A stretch of DNA of 64,000 nucleotides from NCBI RefSeq assembly GCF_023614525.1, contig NZ_CP097885.1, positions 1,176,501-1,240,500 on the forward strand. Reading direction: 5' to 3'. Position 1 is the stretch's first letter; every line of letters starts with the position of its first letter. A program made the position numbers and the translations under genes. The notes below the pieces were generated by a model. That model was not told the DNA's origin. It saw only the letters and a program-made list of their open reading frames with translations, and searched no databases. The stretch is from Peptoniphilus genitalis (GTDB lineage Bacteria; Bacillota; Clostridia; Tissierellales; Peptoniphilaceae). This document shows positions 7,578 through 15,459 of the stretch, in pieces.

Positions 7578-8928
7578 AAAAAGAAGACCAAATAGAAATA
7601 TAAATTTAACAGAGGGTTCAATTGTCCAAGGGATAATTATGTTTGCCATCCCTCTACTTCTCACAAACTTTTTGCAACAGCTTTACAACACAGCTGACCT
7701 TATGATAGTGGGAAGATTCGCTGGCAAGAACCCCATGGCAGCAGTTGGTGCAACAGGACCAGTTTCCAACTTATTAATTGGACTCTTCCTGGGACTAACA
7801 ACTGGTGCCTCTGTAATAATTTCACTTTATTACGGGTCCAATGACAGGGAAGCCCTAAAGAGGTCTGTAGGTTGTTCCTACTTCCTTGGACTTATCTCAG
7901 GACTTTTGATAACAGCCTTTGGATATTTTACAACGCCCTTCTTTTTGAGAATAATGGACACGCCCCCAGAAATTTTGCAAGACGCTACAACTTACATGAG
8001 AGTTTTCTTCTTGGGCACAGTTCCCATACTTATTTACAACATGGGCGCTTCCATCTTGAGGGCAACTGGTGACTCCAAGAGACCTTTTAACTTCTTATGT
8101 GTTTCTGCTCTAGTAAATATTGTCTTGGACTTAATCTTAGTTGGATATTTACAAATGTCAGTTCTAGGTGCGGGGCTAGCAACTCTTGCCTCCCAAGTTA
8201 CCTCAGCAATACTTGTAACTTATTCACTCTTAAAGACTGACTCATCCTATAAACTTAGGAAGAGTGAAATCAAACTTCACAAGCATGAAGCTAAGAGGAT
8301 TTTTGAAGTTGGAATACCAACAGGAGTTCAAACAGCGCTTCTTTCTTTAACCAACGTAATCTTCCAAGCAAAGATAAACTCCTTTGGACCCGATGCCATA
8401 GCCGGTGTTGCTGCTGAAGGAAGGATTGACGGTTTCCTCTTTATGGCCCTACAAGCCATTGCCCTTGCGGCAACAACTTTCTCGGGACAAAACTTTGGAG
8501 CTAAGAAGTTTGACAGACTTCGTGAAGGTATGAAGGTCTCCCTAATAATTGTATTTGGAATTTCCTTTGTCCTATCACTTATTGCCTATTTCCTAGCAAG
8601 TCCACTAATAGCAATCTTTAACCCAGACCCAGATGTTGTTGCTTATGGTGCCGACTTCCTAAAGATTTTAAGTCTTGGCATATGGTCCTTTGGACTTTCA
8701 GAAACAATCTCTGGCTTCATAAGAGGAAGTGGACACGCAATGGGACCAATGATTATTTCACTTCTTACAATTTGCATCTTAAGGCTTGTGGTAGTTTACT
8801 TCGCAATGCCAATATTCAATTCAATAAGAGTAATCTCAATTATTTATCCAGTTTCATATTTTGCTAACTTGGTCATCATGGCTATTTACTTTAAATTTGG
8901 AAGCTGGCGAAAAGATTTTGAGATGTAA
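7570..8928 (+). CDS. MATE family multidrug/cation exporter
   Basis: A 452-residue, 12-helix exporter of the MATE family. Typical features are LTEGSIVQGIIMFAIPLLLT at the N-terminus, LYNTADLMIVGRFAG in helix 1-2, and the pseudo-repeated second half beginning near residue 235 (IFEVGIPTGVQTALLSLTN). Members expel cationic drugs or metabolites using a Na+ or H+ gradient. The ATG overlaps the end of nnrE by 8 bp, so expression is coupled, although no functional link between the two is evident. A strong terminator follows. Confidence 0.93.
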   Translation: MSRKRRPNRNINLTEGSIVQGIIMFAIPLLLTNFLQQLYNTADLMIVGRFAGKNPMAAVGATGPVSNLLIGLFLGLTTGASVIISLYYGSNDREALKRSVGCSYFLGLISGLLITAFGYFTTPFFLRIMDTPPEILQDATTYMRVFFLGTVPILIYNMGASILRATGDSKRPFNFLCVSALVNIVLDLILVGYLQMSVLGAGLATLASQVTSAILVTYSLLKTDSSYKLRKSEIKLHKHEAKRIFEVGIPTGVQTALLSLTNVIFQAKINSFGPDAIAGVAAEGRIDGFLFMALQAIALAATTFSGQNFGAKKFDRLREGMKVSLIIVFGISFVLSLIAYFLASPLIAIFNPDPDVVAYGADFLKILSLGIWSFGLSETISGFIRGSGHAMGPMIISLLTICILRLVVVYFAMPIFNSIRVISIIYPVSYFANLVIMAIYFKFGSWRKDFEM

Positions 8929-8955
8929 ATAAAAATTAATAAATCACGACAAATT

Positions 8956-8978
8956 GGCACCTAATTGGTGCCTTTTTT
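8956..8978 (+). terminator. intrinsic terminator after MATE gene
   Basis: GGCACC, a 5-nt loop, GGTGCC, then TTTTTT. Confidence 0.9.
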
Positions 8979-9039
8979 AATTGCAATGAAGTCAAGCTTT
9001 ATTGTAAACTATAATTAATAAATAAGAAGCAGTGATACT

Positions 9040-10236
9040 ATGAAGAAAAAAACTTTAATCTTAATAAGTCTCCTTGGCTTGGGAATTTTTTTTGCCCTCT
9101 ACAACTTTAATCGTTATCCAAAAAAAGTTGTTGCAGAAATTCTCTACACCGTTGACGACAGAATCTTTGCCTATGTAGATAAAAACATCCAAGACTTTGG
9201 CTTCTCTGATATCTTTAGGAAGGTCAAAGACAGTGGCGACTACGGAATTAGGCTGAGCCTTGAAGATAATAAAAATGATAAATTAAATATAATCAGCTAT
9301 CAATGTCCCAACAAGAAGGAAAGATACTACCACGAGAGAAGAGAAGTGGACCATGAGATAAAAACCCATGGAGAAAAAATTGTAAATAGCGACGTCTATC
9401 TCTACAGAGACGACATATCAGACTTGCCACTTTACATTGACAGGAACACCATGGTCAACCTATCACGTGACTCCAAGGTCATGTCCGACCTTGGCTACGA
9501 CATATCCAACAAAAAATTATTTCTCCCACCAGTTTCACTTTCTGAGAAAAACACAGAACTTAAAAAGTACGTGAAGAAGGAATGGGCAGAGACAATAAGA
9601 AGGACCAAGGTAAAAAAACTTTCGGGCAGGTCCTACGAGGTGAAGGTCAGGTCTAAAGATTTAAAAGACCTTTTTGCGAAGATAGAGGATTTTTATTATG
9701 AAGAAAACTACTTTCCTTACTCCTACTTTGCAGATCTATTGAGGAAGGAATTTGCAAAAATTTCAAGTGACTTAGACAAGAGAGACCAAATAATTTTCTA
9801 TATCTACACAGATGAAGACCTAAACCTCTTGAAACTAAAGTCCGACGACAACAAATATGCCCTAGCTATAAAAGACTACATGGAGTTAAAACTTCCAGAC
9901 ACAAGAATCTACATCGAGCCAGAGGAAAATGGAAATTTAAGAACTCTAAGGGGAAAGATAAACGAGAGGTCCTTTAGGATGTCCTACTATCCCGATTCCA
10001 AGAAACTCATCTACCACGATGGGAAGGTATTAGTAAATGCCAGATTTTATAATTTTGTAAGATCCAAGAAGTTTAAACTTATTGCAGATATAGATGGAGC
10101 AAAAATAAAAAAATTAAATTTAAATTTCTATACAATCCCAGAGAAAATTGAAAGGGAGAAAAATTATATAGAAATTTTGAAATTAAAAAAAGAAGATTGG
10201 CAAAAGCTAATGTGGGGTGAAAAAGATGAAAAATGA
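9040..10236 (+). CDS. hypothetical membrane-anchored protein
   Basis: A 398-residue protein with an N-terminal hydrophobic segment (residues 5-22) behind three lysines, with no lipobox, so it is probably anchored by an uncleaved signal helix with the bulk outside the cell. The rest is rich in Lys, Asp and Tyr with no recognised motif. It overlaps the ClC gene by 11 bp, which implies coupled translation and possibly a link to the antiporter. I cannot assign a family. Confidence 0.65.
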   Translation: MKKKTLILISLLGLGIFFALYNFNRYPKKVVAEILYTVDDRIFAYVDKNIQDFGFSDIFRKVKDSGDYGIRLSLEDNKNDKLNIISYQCPNKKERYYHERREVDHEIKTHGEKIVNSDVYLYRDDISDLPLYIDRNTMVNLSRDSKVMSDLGYDISNKKLFLPPVSLSEKNTELKKYVKKEWAETIRRTKVKKLSGRSYEVKVRSKDLKDLFAKIEDFYYEENYFPYSYFADLLRKEFAKISSDLDKRDQIIFYIYTDEDLNLLKLKSDDNKYALAIKDYMELKLPDTRIYIEPEENGNLRTLRGKINERSFRMSYYPDSKKLIYHDGKVLVNARFYNFVRSKKFKLIADIDGAKIKKLNLNFYTIPEKIEREKNYIEILKLKKEDWQKLMWGEKDEK

Positions 10237-11752
10237 TATAAGTAACAAGGACAAGTTAATATTTAGTATGTTAATAGACTCCCTGATGGTGGGAGCTCTG
10301 GCAGGATTATTCTCTGTCCTCTACAGGTTTGTGATAATGAAGATGGACCTCTACAGGTCCTTCCTCTACAAGGAATTTAACCTAATGTCCCTAATAGTTT
10401 TAATAGTCTTGGGAGCAATCATTTCCTTTATAATTTATAAATTACTAAAGTGGGCACCCCTATCAGGAGGCAGTGGAATACCACAAATTCGTGGCGAAAT
10501 CCTGGGCAAGTTTAGGATGGAAGAAGTTCCAACCCTAGTTTCTAAAATTCTTGGAGGAGGCTTGGGAAACCTAATGGGATTTTCTCTTGGAAGAGAGGGT
10601 CCTTCAATCCAAATGGGTGGAGCAGCAGCCAAGTCACTTGGCAAAATTTTAAAGAGGCCACCAGATGAACTAAAGTACATGATAACAGCAGGGGCAGCAG
10701 CAGGACTTGCAGCAGCCTTTAACGCACCTTTAGCTGGTTGCATCTTTGCCATAGAAGAACTCCACAAGTCCTACTCAAAATTTGTTCTCTTGCCAGCCCT
10801 AATTGCATCAATAACTGCAAACTACATTTCCTTTATCATAATGGGACAAGAAACATCCTTCTCCTTCTTTGTCACAGAGTCCCTACCTATGAAGCTAATC
10901 TGGGTTGCCATCCTAATAGGAATCTTGACAGGACTAGTTGGAGGAGTCTACAACTACTTAATAACAAAATTTCAAGACCTCTTCAAAAAAATAAATTCAA
11001 AAATTTTAAAGTACGCCCTACTAATGGGAGTTACAATTCTTGTTGGCTTTATGTTTTTTGAAGGAACAGGTGGAGGACACGGCCTCTTAGAAAATATGGC
11101 AAGACATAGATTTGCAGTAAAATATATACTTGCAATCCTCTTAGTAAAATTATTTTACACAAGCTTTTGCTACGGATCAGGAGTCCAAGGCGGGATCTTT
11201 TTGCCAGTACTTGTAATAGGAGGATCATGTGGAGCCCTAGTCTTTGCCTTCCTAGACAAGAGCTTTGGAGTAGATGCCTTCTACATCAACTTTATAATCC
11301 TGGGCATGAGCGGAATCCTTGCATCAGTTGTGAGAAGTCCAATCCTATCAATAATATTGGTATCAGAAATGACATCAACCTTTGAGCACTTGATAGCCCT
11401 ATCCATTGTAGTCATGGTTTCATACTACGTGGCAGAAGCCCTAAGAGTTGCACCAATTTACGACACACTATTTGAAAGACAACTAAAGGATAAAAACTTA
11501 TTAAGTCCTAAGGAAAGAGAACTTGGCGACTACTCAGTCTTTGAATACACAATCACAGATGGCTTTAAGTATATGGGCAAGGACCTAAGAGAAATAAACT
11601 TTCCAAAACATCTAATAATAATGTCCATCGAAAGAGATGGCAGCGAATTTGTCCCAACAGCCGACGACTTAATCCTACTTGGTGACGAAGTAACAGTCCT
11701 AATAAGCGCAGAAGACGCATTAGATATAGACGAATTTTTTAAGGGCGAATAA
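10226..11752 (+). CDS. ClC-type chloride/proton antiporter with C-terminal TrkA_C domain
   Basis: A ClC family transporter of about 508 residues. The selectivity-filter motifs are intact: SGGSGIPQIRG, GREGPSIQMGG with the gating glutamate, and GSGVQGGIFLPVL. The helix after the first half has FAIEELHKS, keeping the Glu that in E. coli ClC-ec1 relays protons, so an H+/Cl- exchanger is more likely than a channel. After the membrane part, residues from about 430 form a TrkA_C/RCK-like domain (GKDLREINFPKHLIIMSIER), which in other proteins binds ligands. The ATG at 10226 is preferred over the GTG at 10217 because GGGGTG then lies at the right distance. A terminator follows at 11762. Confidence 0.92.
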   Translation: MKNDISNKDKLIFSMLIDSLMVGALAGLFSVLYRFVIMKMDLYRSFLYKEFNLMSLIVLIVLGAIISFIIYKLLKWAPLSGGSGIPQIRGEILGKFRMEEVPTLVSKILGGGLGNLMGFSLGREGPSIQMGGAAAKSLGKILKRPPDELKYMITAGAAAGLAAAFNAPLAGCIFAIEELHKSYSKFVLLPALIASITANYISFIIMGQETSFSFFVTESLPMKLIWVAILIGILTGLVGGVYNYLITKFQDLFKKINSKILKYALLMGVTILVGFMFFEGTGGGHGLLENMARHRFAVKYILAILLVKLFYTSFCYGSGVQGGIFLPVLVIGGSCGALVFAFLDKSFGVDAFYINFIILGMSGILASVVRSPILSIILVSEMTSTFEHLIALSIVVMVSYYVAEALRVAPIYDTLFERQLKDKNLLSPKERELGDYSVFEYTITDGFKYMGKDLREINFPKHLIIMSIERDGSEFVPTADDLILLGDEVTVLISAEDALDIDEFFKGE

Positions 11753-11761
11753 AAAATTTTG

Positions 11762-11788
11762 CCAGGGTTTAATAGACTCTGGTTTTTT
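11762..11788 (+). terminator. intrinsic terminator after ClC gene
   Basis: CCAGGGT, 7-nt loop, ACTCTGG (one G-T pair), then TTTTTT. Confidence 0.85.
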
Positions 11789-11814
11789 GTGGGTAAATTT
11801 AAAATTCTTAAAAA

Positions 11815-11846
11815 TAAAAAGTGCAAGATTATTTTTCTTGCACTTC
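11815..11846 (-). terminator. intrinsic terminator after ArsC/Spx-like gene
   Basis: AAGTGCAAG (11819-11827) and CTTGCACTT (11837-11845); on the minus strand followed by TTTTTATTTT. Confidence 0.85.
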
Positions 11847-11866
11847 TTTTGCTTTTAAATTTAATT

Positions 11867-12217
11867 TTACAGACTTTCTAAATATTTTTTAACTTGTGGG
11901 CCTACGTAAGCCTTACCATCTTTTAAGAGGATTGGTCTCTTAACTAGCATTCCGTCAGTGGATAGGAGCTCGAAGATTTCTTCTTCTGTCATGTCATTCT
12001 TCTTGTCCTTTAGGTTTAGCTCTCTATACCTAACTCCTGATGTGTTAAATAGTTTGAAGATGTCAACTCCTGCTTGGTCCTTAATTTTTTTAAGTTCCTC
12101 AACACTTAAGAGGTCCTTGTCGATCTCCCTGTAGTCGTAGGGAATATTTTTTTCTTGCAAAAGTTTTTCAATATTCTTGCAGGTGCTGCATTTTTTGTAT
12201 CCGATTAATGTGTTCAT
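11867..12217 (-). CDS. ArsC/Spx-family thioredoxin-fold protein
   Basis: A 116-residue protein of the ArsC/Spx/MgsR family. The N-terminal active site is IGYKKCSTCKNI (Cys-x-x-Cys near residues 10-13), followed by the expected FNTSGVRYREL region and MLVKRPILLKDG near residue 90. Members are either glutaredoxin-dependent reductases or regulators that bind RNA polymerase. The sequence lies closer to the short YffB/MgsR-like group than to true Spx, and no arsenic resistance genes are nearby, so arsenate reduction is unlikely. It is monocistronic, with its own terminator, and divergent from the candidate RNA gene at 12324. Confidence 0.85.
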   Translation of the reverse strand: MNTLIGYKKCSTCKNIEKLLQEKNIPYDYREIDKDLLSVEELKKIKDQAGVDIFKLFNTSGVRYRELNLKDKKNDMTEEEIFELLSTDGMLVKRPILLKDGKAYVGPQVKKYLESL

Positions 12218-12289
12218 AATAGCCTCCTTCTATGTCAAATTATACTATAAAAAATTATAAAATAATTTTAAAAATTTTTGCAAAAAGTG

Positions 12290-12317
12290 TTTACATTTTT
12301 ATTTTGCGTGGTATAAT
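12290..12317 (+). promoter_or_regulatory. strong sigma-A-like promoter for candidate RNA gene
   Basis: TTTACA at 12290-12295, a 16-bp spacer, TATAAT at 12312-12317. No open reading frame of normal length follows. Confidence 0.75.
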
Positions 12318-12323
12318 AATAGT

Positions 12324-12722
12324 ACCAAATAAGATTAACGTGATAAAGCAATAAAAGCTTAAAGATTTTTCTTATTTGTGAACAATGACAATTCCATCCA
12401 ATAAAAAAGTAAAACGTATTTGATTTTATTTAAATTTATTAGCCTCTTATAAAAAGGCTTTTATATAAATTGAAATTGAAGATGTAATTAAAGTACGATG
12501 GTAAATAGTTTAGAAAGTAATTGTTATTTACTCTTAGTTTTTATATAAATGGCAGAAAGTCCTAGAGTAGGGAGCTTTCAAAAATGTTAATTTATATAGG
12601 GCTTTGGTAAAATGAAGAATATAGGTGATAGATGTGATTGAACCAAAAAGTTTAAATTGGATGGAATTAAATATCTGAAAAGAATGTCTTTTAATTAAAT
12701 GATTAAGGACATTCTTTTTTTA
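12324..12722 (+). ncRNA. candidate structured non-coding RNA of about 400 nt
   Basis: The stretch between a consensus promoter and a strong terminator contains no coding frame of useful length but several clean helices: CAAATAAGA (12326-12334) with TCTTATTTG (12370-12378); AGCC (12441) with GGCT (12456); GTAAATA (12501-12507) with TATTTAC (12525-12531); and AGAAAGTCC (12554-12562) with GGAGCTTTC (12571-12579). A later AATTTATATA (12589-12598) can pair with TATATAAATT near 12462 or the similar TATATAAAT near 12542, so alternative folds are possible. I checked by eye for the conserved cores of RNase P RNA and tmRNA and did not find them. A tiny frame (12634-12678) is discussed as a finding. Confidence 0.55.
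12679..12722 (+). terminator. terminator of candidate RNA gene
   Basis: AGAATGTC (12681-12688) and GACATTCT (12708-12715), extended by T/A pairs inside, then seven T. Confidence 0.85.
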
Positions 12723-12974
12723 TTTAATTTTTTAATAGGGCCTAGGAAATTTAAAAACTTTATGAAGTATTAGCGAGATTATTTTGTCTTAACAGAAAAA
12801 TTTGATAATTTAATAGTTTGCTTATTTATAAAACTAAGAAGAGGGAAGTAAGATAACAGATAATTGAAAGGAAAGAGGCTTAAAGAATTATAAGAGATTC
12901 AAAAAATTATAAGTTAACAAAATTAAAATAGCCAAAAAATAAAAATCCCAACTAATCTAAAAATAAAAATCTAC
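12723..12974. other. AT-rich spacer without genes
   Basis: No frame, promoter or repeat that I can support. It contains AAAAATTATAAGTTAA (near 12904), a phrase that recurs near 19563. Confidence 0.5.
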
Positions 12975-13018
12975 ATAAAAAAACTCCACCTATTTCACAT
13001 AAGTGGAGTTTTTTTTTA
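12975..13018. terminator. terminator after fprA, works in both directions
   Basis: AACTCCAC (12982-12989) and GTGGAGTT (13003-13010), flanked by A7 and T8, so it can end fprA (minus) and any read-through from the RNA gene (plus). Confidence 0.88.
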
Positions 13019-13033
13019 TTTATTTAACTTTTA

Positions 13034-14245
13034 TTAATCTTCTTTTGCTAGGATCTTTGCAGCCATTTCCTTACCGAAGTCGATAAGTTGTTGTAACTCT
13101 TCATGCGTTGCTGCACCTTGGATTTCAAGTTGAGTGTCAAGCACATCGTACTTGCCATCTTCCATGTATTTTTTTAGAGTTTTTAGAGCTCCACCTGACC
13201 ATGAGTAGGAACCGAAGATTCCCCAGTAATTGTTTTTCATTCTTTGGTGAGAAGCTTCTGTCATTAGGTAGTTCATTGGAGGGAAGAGGTTATTGTCGTA
13301 AGAACATGAACCAATGATAACTCCCTTGTATCTCCAGATGTCAGAAAGTAAATAAGAGTTGGAAGTCTTTGTGATGTCACGAACCTTTACATCAGTAAGT
13401 CCGCCTTCAGAAAGTCCTCTTGCAACTGCTTCTGCCATTGTTTCTGTGTTACCATACATTGAACCGTAGATTACTACACAGCCATCAATTGTTTCTTGCT
13501 TTGCAAGTGATGTGTAGATGTCGATGATCTTTTGTGGATTTTTTCTCCAGATTGGTCCATGGTCTGGACAAATAAGTTCAATATCAAGACCTTCTAGCTT
13601 CTTTAGAGCTTTTAGGGCTTGTGTTGCATACTTACCAACTATGTTGATGAAGTATCTTGTAGTTTCTTCTAGATACTGTGAATTGTATTCAATTTGGTCG
13701 TCAAAGATTCCACCATCAAGTGTACCAAAGCCACCGAAGATATCTTGTGAGAATAGGGTCTTAGTTGCTTCTTCGTAGGCAACCATAGATTCTGGCCAGT
13801 GAACCATTGGAGTCATGTAGAAAGTTAACTTTCTATTTCCAAGTTCTACAGTTTCTCCTTCTTTAACTTCGATGATGTTGTCTGTAACTTCGTAGAAGTT
13901 CTTTAACATGGCAACAGCCTTCTTGTTTGTAACAAGTTTTGCATCTGGATAGATGTCCAAGATTGTCTTAATTGAAGATGTGTGGTCTGGTTCCATGTGA
14001 TTGATTACTATGTAATCAATTTTTTCATTTTCTCCAATAATTTCATTGATTTTTTGAATGTAATCGTCAATAGTGTTAACTCTTACTAGGTCAAAAAGTA
14101 TATTCTTTTCTCCCTTTAGTACAAAAGAGTTGTAAGCAACACCCTTTGGTAGTGGCCACATTCCTTCAAATAGTTCAGTCTTTCTATCATTTGTACCTAT
14201 AAAATATATATCGTCTTTAATAGGTACTGACAATAAGTTTTCCAT
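13034..14245 (-). CDS. fprA: A-type flavoprotein / flavodiiron protein (O2 or NO reductase)
   Basis: A 403-residue flavodiiron protein. Residues 1-250 are the metallo-beta-lactamase-like diiron domain with NHMEPDHTS (H-x-E-x-D-H ligands), HWPESM, SQDIFGGFG and PDHGPIWR. Residues 255-400 are a flavodoxin domain with YGSMYGNTETMAEAVARG as the FMN phosphate loop. These cytosolic enzymes reduce O2 to water or NO to N2O and protect strict anaerobes from air and nitrosative stress. No rubredoxin domain is fused. AAGGAGGAT precedes the ATG at 14245. It lies downstream of the TtcA-like gene on the same strand with a 121-bp gap. Confidence 0.95.
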   Translation of the reverse strand: MENLLSVPIKDDIYFIGTNDRKTELFEGMWPLPKGVAYNSFVLKGEKNILFDLVRVNTIDDYIQKINEIIGENEKIDYIVINHMEPDHTSSIKTILDIYPDAKLVTNKKAVAMLKNFYEVTDNIIEVKEGETVELGNRKLTFYMTPMVHWPESMVAYEEATKTLFSQDIFGGFGTLDGGIFDDQIEYNSQYLEETTRYFINIVGKYATQALKALKKLEGLDIELICPDHGPIWRKNPQKIIDIYTSLAKQETIDGCVVIYGSMYGNTETMAEAVARGLSEGGLTDVKVRDITKTSNSYLLSDIWRYKGVIIGSCSYDNNLFPPMNYLMTEASHQRMKNNYWGIFGSYSWSGGALKTLKKYMEDGKYDVLDTQLEIQGAATHEELQQLIDFGKEMAAKILAKED

Positions 14246-14366
14246 AAATCCTCCTTATATTTTATAAAGTAAAGACTTAATTAAGTCCTTCCCTTCAATA
14301 CATTTAACAAAGTTAAATTACCTTAACTTACATACCCCATAATCCCGATAAAAAACAGGATTTTTT

Positions 14367-15185
14367 TTAGTAAAATTCTAAAAAGTTGTGTCTTTCGCCC
14401 TTTTCCTTGTAGCCAAGAATTTGGTCCATGTTGACATTTTCTGTTGCACGCAAGATATTTATGTCAACATTTTTGTTTTCCTTCTTGAGCTCTTCGATGA
14501 GGTCCTTGATAAAAAACCTCTTGTTGCCAGACTTCTTTTGGGTAACAGTGCAGGCACAGTCAAGAGCAGAAAGTCCAGTGGACTTCATAAACCTAATAAT
14601 AGCTTCTTCTCTTACGAGATACATGGGTCTAATGAGTTCTAAGCCTTCAAAGTTTTTGGATTTCAACTTTGGCATCATTGTCTTGAAGTCGCCAGCGTAG
14701 ATTATATTTAAAAGAACAGTCTCGATGACATCATCAAAGTGGTGACCAAGGGCTAGCTTATTGCAGCCAAGCTCTTGGGCTCTGTTGTATAAATTGCCTC
14801 GACGCATCCTTGCGCACATGTAACAAGTTGATCCACCTGATGACAATTTTTCTGCAACCGAAAAGACATCAGAGTCGTGAACCTTAACTGGTATGCCAAG
14901 TTTCTCGCAGTTGTACTCAAGTCTCTCTCTGTTCTCAGGAAGGTAGCCTGGGTCCATGGCAATGAATTCTAATTCAAAGGGAACCTTGTTGTGCTTCTTG
15001 AGTTCTTGCAAGAGCTTGGCAAGAGTTAGCGAGTCCTTGCCACCTGATATTGCAACTGCAATCTTGTCGCCAGGGCTAATCATTTCATAATTGTTGATCC
15101 CCTTGACGAATTTTTTATAAATGTCTCTCCTGTAAGTTTTTATTAGGGACCTCTCTATGTCCACAATGCTTTTAACTTTTTCCAA
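14367..15185 (-). CDS. TtcA-family PP-loop tRNA sulfurtransferase
   Basis: A 272-residue PP-loop ATPase. VAISGGKDSLTL (near residue 44) is the PP-loop, STCYMCARMRRG (near residue 120) and DCACTVTQ (near residue 210) carry the cysteines that in TtcA hold an Fe-S cluster. TtcA makes 2-thiocytidine at tRNA position 32; related TtuA enzymes act on other positions, so the family is firm and the exact base less so. It is the first gene of the minus-strand pair with fprA, and divergent from pncB. Upstream of the start at 15185, AAAGGTGAAATTTT gives a reasonable ribosome binding site. Confidence 0.87.
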   Translation of the reverse strand: MEKVKSIVDIERSLIKTYRRDIYKKFVKGINNYEMISPGDKIAVAISGGKDSLTLAKLLQELKKHNKVPFELEFIAMDPGYLPENRERLEYNCEKLGIPVKVHDSDVFSVAEKLSSGGSTCYMCARMRRGNLYNRAQELGCNKLALGHHFDDVIETVLLNIIYAGDFKTMMPKLKSKNFEGLELIRPMYLVREEAIIRFMKSTGLSALDCACTVTQKKSGNKRFFIKDLIEELKKENKNVDINILRATENVNMDQILGYKEKGERHNFLEFY

Positions 15186-15377
15186 AAAATTTCACCTTTA
15201 CCAATCTATTGTTATTATAGCATAGTTATTTACTAATTAATAAGAATTTGAAAATCTTTAAGAGTCTCTTCATAGAAAAGAAGCTCGCAAGAATTTTTTC
15301 TTAAAAATTATAACACAAGTAAACTTTTATAAAAATATTTTTGGACATATATAAGGGTGAGAGCCATTAAATTTTTA

Positions 15378-15459
15378 AAAAAATCTCCTTTGTGATATAA
15401 TTTAGGTAATTAACTAAAGGAGACCTAGCTAGGCTAGATAAAAGAAAAGGAAGTATAAA
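15378..15459 (+). promoter_or_regulatory. promoter and leader of pncB operon
   Basis: TGATATAAT (extended -10, TATAAT at 15396-15401) with a weak T-rich -35. The -10 lies in the loop of an inverted repeat CTCCTTT (15385-15391) / AAAGGAG (15416-15422), a possible operator. I see no known NAD riboswitch. AAAGGAAG at about 15446 is the ribosome binding site. Confidence 0.5.

Noticed and set aside
10435-10767. 110-codon minus-strand frame in the ClC gene
   Set aside because: Pro/Ala-rich antisense shadow of the conserved ClC motifs.
11867-12217. Arsenate reductase of an ars operon
   Set aside because: Family match only; no arsB, arsR or Acr3 nearby and sequence is closer to the YffB/MgsR group.
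12324-12722. RNase P RNA, tmRNA or 6S RNA
   Set aside because: Size could fit RNase P RNA or tmRNA, but none of the conserved core phrases (for example GAGGAAAGTCC, or a tRNA-like 3' end) is present; the length is too great for 6S RNA.
14340-14366. Plus-strand terminator (AATCC/GGATT plus T8)
   Set aside because: Only a 5-bp stem, and no plus-strand gene ends there; on the minus strand, where a gene does end, no T run follows.
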